DNA from: Allodiplogaster sudhausi
Lineage: Eukaryota > Nematoda > Chromadorea > Rhabditida > Diplogasteridae
Assembly (NCBI GenBank): GCA_945643635.1
Contig: CALZFC010000058.1
Span: forward strand, 682,001 to 746,000
Direction: 5' to 3'
Length of the DNA: 64,000 nucleotides
Numbering within the stretch: position 1 is the first letter of the stretch; each line of letters begins with the position of its first letter. This document shows positions 60,155 through 64,000 of the stretch, piece after piece. The position numbers and the translations under genes were made by a program. The notes under the pieces were generated by a model that was given only the letters and a program-made list of their open reading frames with translations, was not told the DNA's origin and ran no database searches.

Positions 60155-62586
60155 ATGCCAATGCAGGATGTCCTTCGCGGTCTGAGGCAGAGCCTCAACA
60201 CCCGCGACTTTTTGAGTGGATGCCAGGAGGTACTAAATTCGCATTGAAAAAACTAATTTCCGAAATTCCTTGTACGATAAAGAAAGGAATTAAATATTTC
60301 ACTAAAAATTAACATATAAAAAGTAATAGTAAGCAAACATAATTGAGGCTCAAAATTCGATTTTTTTTTTCAGATGCCTTGTGATGATTATGGTAAACGA
60401 TTAATACTTAAAATATGTTAAAATATTGCTGCTAAAAAATAGTAGGCAAATAAATGGGCTCGTGGTTTAGGGCCCGATGATCGTTGGCCACGTGGTGGCT
60501 TCGATCTGGACGACGGCGCTGCTCTGGTGGGGGATCTATGGATGCACGACGACCAGACAGGTTCAGAGTTCAACGGCAAGTGGACGGCCTTATGAAGTTG
60601 AATCACTTCTGAACTCGCAGAATAAGGGGGTTTATTCGTTCTTTTTCCAGAGCCTCTTCTTCCACGAATCGGACGATCTCACTACCGGCATGGTTCGTTT
60701 TGCACAATCTCCATGAAATGTGTAAATTCAAAGTTTTTAATATACAAAAATACAATATTTGACTTGCAGATGAACGCGGGGATGATGCTCAGCTCGATTG
60801 TGGTTCTCTCGCTGATTCTGTCGGTTCTGGCCCTCAAGAACTTCCGCAGAGTTGTCACTGTCAGTAATGCATAAGGATGCTGGTGAAAAAAAATATTCCA
60901 AATTCTTCACATGAATTATTAATTCGAAAAGACTAGTTTCTCAAATTTATTTTAGTTCTGGATCACAGCTGCCGGCACTCTCTCTATGATGACCATGGCC
61001 TTCCTTTTCTGCAGGTCAATGGAATTTCCAGAGTTACCTAAACAAGAATGAAATAAGATGCGATAAAACTTATCCGATTACAAAAAAAGAAGGAATTCTT
61101 GATTGGTTTCAGCGACGCGCTGAGCGTGACTTCTTCAGCCTCGGACGAAGCAATCGCCATGGTCGCCTCTACCTTCACTGTTGTCTACATCACAACTGCC
61201 TACATGGTTTCCTCAACCATATCATTCATTCTTGAGTTTATATTTTAAATGACTTTAAGGCATTTTTCGGAACATCTAGCACCAGTTCCTTGCTGAAGCG
61301 TCACTTTGTCATTCTACAGGTGAGATATGAAACAGGAAGAGTGAAGTGGAGAATGAGTCTTTCCTGCAGAGTACCCTGGTCGCTCTCTTCTACCTCTCCT
61401 CCATGCCCTCTTACACTGTTTGGTGTATGCTCGTCGTCGTTTCTTGCTGGGGTTACTTAGTATTCATGTCTAACCATAACTTCCACCCTTACAAACATGT
61501 TCCTCCCAGATGTCTTCGCGGTTCTTTCCTCGTGGGGCCCTCTTCGAATTGCGCAAGAACGCGCCTCCGAGTACAGCGAAGGGGTCAGAACTGGCCAAGT
61601 GCCAAAAAGTACACAATTGTCAAAATATACGAACCTTATTATTGAGAAATGATCCGAGCGACAGTCGAAAATGTTTGCCAGTTAAATCTATGAATCAATA
61701 CAATTAAAATTTAGATGATCCGGATGTTGGTCTACTCCGTTGTCGTTGAAGACAAGACTTGGGATCCTAGTCAGTAAATGAGCAAAAAAAAATTAAAGGT
61801 AAAGGTGAATATATTTTTCAGAGTCCATGAAGAAGGTTGTCGACGACGACAGCGAAAAGAAGACGACAAATGTAATTGATGGGGAACAGAAGGGATTGCC
61901 GGTGACTTTTTATTGTTTTATTTTTTATCGCTACAAAACCATTTACGGAGTGACTGCAAGGAGACCAAGGAGAAGGGCGACGGCGAAGCGGAAGCAGAGA
62001 AGAGTGAGGCGGAATCAGAGGGAGATGCGGAGGACGAAGAGCCGCCAGTCAAGGCATGCATCCTCGACGAAGGATGTTGGATTTTTCTCCATTCTATTTG
62101 AACCTTGATTGTCACTGATTCCTAGATAACAATAAATGTGACAGAATTACTATAATTGCAGCCCACCTCGGTCTCGGCGACTTTATCTTCTTCAGCCTGC
62201 TTGTCGGCCGCTCGTTTACCTCTGGTGACTTTCCATTCCTCTCGTTATTCATATTGCGACGAAAAGAGAACCGATGCTTTGCAGGTTTTCTGCCGGCCAG
62301 TCTGGCGACCATCGGAATCGTCTTCGGCCTGGATGCCACTTTGAACGCCCGCATCGACGAAGACGAAGTAGTCGAGGGTTTTATAACCGAAAATCCTTCT
62401 TTGCCTCACTTCCCTTGTCTCTGATAACCTTCCCCAGACTGTCCCTGGCCTTGCTCCTCTTTTCTCCTCTTCTTTCCTGAGGCCGTCCCCGCTCTTCCTC
62501 TGCCGGTGGCCCTCGGCATCCTTGGCCATCTCCTCGGCATCGCGTCTTCGAATGCCGCAAGTCTCGCTCTCTCCTTCGTCCTCTAA
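60155..62586 (+). CDS. spe-4: Presenilin-family aspartyl protease, SPE-4-like
   Basis: Fifteen exons splice to about 388 residues: 60155-60229, 60471-60560, 60651-60692, 60770-60859, 60956-61014, 61113-61206, 61260-61319, 61370-61451, 61510-61583, 61715-61769, 61822-61901, 61961-62075, 62162-62224, 62285-62367 and 62482-62586. All three presenilin signatures are there: the TM6 aspartate in CWDVFAVL followed by GPLRIAQERASEYSEG (Asp about residue 198), the TM7 GLGDFIFFSLLVG (Asp about 312), and PALPLPVALG about residues 357-366. The TM6-TM7 loop is short and very acidic. The pattern after TM6 resembles C. elegans SPE-4, a sperm-specific presenilin needed for membranous-organelle function, more than SEL-12. 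Catalytic residues look intact. Loop exon edges (61871 or 61901) are uncertain. Confidence 0.88.
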
Positions 62587-63934
62587 ATGTCGTCGTCTCT
62601 TTTCGCTCCCCTTAATGTGTATTTTTTTGTATAAAGAAATGTTCGTAAACAAATCTGTTTGAATATATTTCTTATGTTATAAATCTCCAATGCTTAGCAA
62701 ATTCCAGCGCTAAACGCCTAATTGAACATCGTCGACAAGTCAACACGACTGGCCAAGATTGCGGGCGCCGCTGATTCACTCGATATGCATTTCCTGTTGC
62801 GGTTGCGCACTATAAATTAGAAGGGAAAATAAATGTAACCTATAGATGTAACCGTTCTTCATTTGTTGTATCACGAACTATAGAACGTTGCAAGCTAGCG
62901 AAGCGCATGATGTTCTCTCTCATTCTCACGACATTAAGCGATTTGATTTCTTTGCTGGCTTGAACATTGATGACAAACTTTGTCATAGAACCTACATACT
63001 TGTCGATCGGCAGGGATTCGCAGAAATGCTGCCGTAACCGTGATGAGTGCTGATCAGTGTTTCCTCTTGATGCAGAAAATGGGGCTGTCACTAAAGGCGC
63101 ATTGAAAAGTTGAAGGCGGGTTGGAATGGACGGCTTGGCTCCCGCTTATACCATGTCTGGGCAGCCATGTTTGCATCACTTTATGAGCGATTACAGTCAT
63201 TGCCTGTCAGATGCAAATAAATTTTAAATTCAATTTAAATTCAGGCAGAAACGGTAAAAAGTGAGCGGGAGTCGTGAGGTATCAAGGAGGCTGTTCGCGG
63301 GACGAACTCGCATGCGCGACCCGGCCACTGTCAAGGCGCGGAACCTTTTGCCTGCTTCCTTTCGGACCTGACCAGGGAATGGTCAGAAACTCTGGAAACC
63401 AAAATTAAAGGAGCTGTCCATGGAGATTATAATCTTGCTGAATTTTTTGTTAATACTATCCGGTCCAGTTAGAAACATCGTTAGGAAAAGTGAGAATGCG
63501 TCCTGAAGGGGCCTTGAGGAGAAAAACCACATTTTCCCCACGTCGTACTGTAGAATTTAGGGAGTGACGTCATCACCCCTTACCTATTTTGTCCGCATGC
63601 ACACCCTCATTCTACCAGAGAGAAGGTGAAAACTAGGTGCGAAGCGGCAAGCTACGCTTGAGATTCGAGGGAAGAGAAGAGAGGCAGAGAGAAAAAGACT
63701 CACACAGTCTAGTTTGTAGTGATGGATACTGTGCTAGCATACCGCCAAAACTTTTTGCAATATCATGCGCGAATTCAAACGTTAGTTCTGCACAAGCGGC
63801 TTTTAAACTCCATGGATAGTTCCTTTAATAGTTTTTGGTCCATCGTTAGAGGAGGTCATAAATTACAGACGTTTTGCGGTTGAACCGAGCGAGAAACGGT
63901 GTGTGACAAGAGCAAAGCGATTGAAGCACACACA

Positions 63935-63970
<36 letters not shown>

Positions 63971-64000
63971 GAAATATAGAAAAGAAACAAATACAGATTA
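62587..64000. other. No gene recognised; inverted repeat near the end
   Basis: An 83-codon minus-strand frame at 62840-63091 has no recognisable motif. The inverted-repeat element at 63398-63840 and a (GA)n tract at 63935-63970 are the only structures I can support. Confidence 0.5.
63398..63840. repeat. Inverted-repeat element, possible MITE
   Basis: A left arm at about 63398-63430 (contains AAAGGAGCTGTCCATGGAG) is mirrored by a right arm at about 63805-63840 whose reverse complement contains AAAGGAACTATCCATGGAG. Both arms begin with ACCAAAA. About 370 bases lie between them and encode nothing obvious. The size and layout fit a small non-autonomous DNA transposon, but no target duplication was confirmed. 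Confidence 0.5.

Noticed and set aside
60374..60392. Tiny 19-base exon candidate in the presenilin gene
   Set aside because: Including it breaks the phase into exon 60471-60560; skipping it gives a clean phase-0 join.
61584..61608. Longer version of the presenilin TM6 exon ending at the second GT
   Set aside because: It ends in phase 1 and puts a stop in the next exon; ending at 61583 keeps frame and matches the family.
62840..63091. 83-codon minus-strand frame
   Set aside because: No recognisable motif and no flanking gene structure.

Overview
The window looks like nuclear DNA of a nematode. Introns are short and AG-ended. A run of receptors matches the worm-specific Sre chemoreceptor family. 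A presenilin of the SPE-4 type, an ODR-2-like Ly6 protein and a degenerate PTP of worm style are also present. The AT-rich intergenic DNA is filled with long GA/TC arrays and short self-complementary TATG/CATA repeats. Gene order and intron sizes suggest a species outside the compact Caenorhabditis genomes; the species cannot be named from the sequence. Gene models below were spliced by hand from reading-frame continuity, splice phase and family conservation, so exon edges are inferences.

Layout. 1-636 (minus): 5' part of elongation factor 1B-gamma, running off the window edge. 990-9506 (plus): complete 33-exon WDHD1/AND-1/Ctf4 replisome protein, with an antisense tRNA-Cys inside intron 23. 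9673-10047: possible small secreted precursor. 11889-16025 (plus): GPI-anchored Ly6/uPAR protein resembling ODR-2/HOT proteins. 19823-22010 (plus): two-exon gene of unknown family. 22011-26025: gene-poor, repeat-rich. 26026-30340 (plus): CR1/Jockey-type non-LTR retrotransposon with an intact ORF1 and an ORF2 broken by two frameshifts. 32982-55129 (plus): head-to-tail array of seven Sre-type seven-transmembrane receptor units. Four look intact (A, B, C, G), one is probably decayed (D), one is only the last two exons (E), and one has lost everything between exon 2 and the tail exon (F). Unrelated membrane-protein fragments sit between some units. 55905-59255 (minus): receptor-like tyrosine phosphatase fold whose catalytic cysteine is glycine. 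60155-62586 (plus): presenilin/SPE-4-like aspartyl protease, divergent from the phosphatase. 62587-64000: no gene seen; an inverted-repeat element lies near the end.

Functionally there are three themes: housekeeping replication and translation at the left, chemosensation in the middle (ODR-2-like protein and receptor array), and a possible sperm-related divergent pair at the right. The most interesting parts are the receptor birth-and-death series, in which one exon template can be followed from intact to fused to nearly gone, the dead phosphatase beside the presenilin, and several apparent GC-AG introns.
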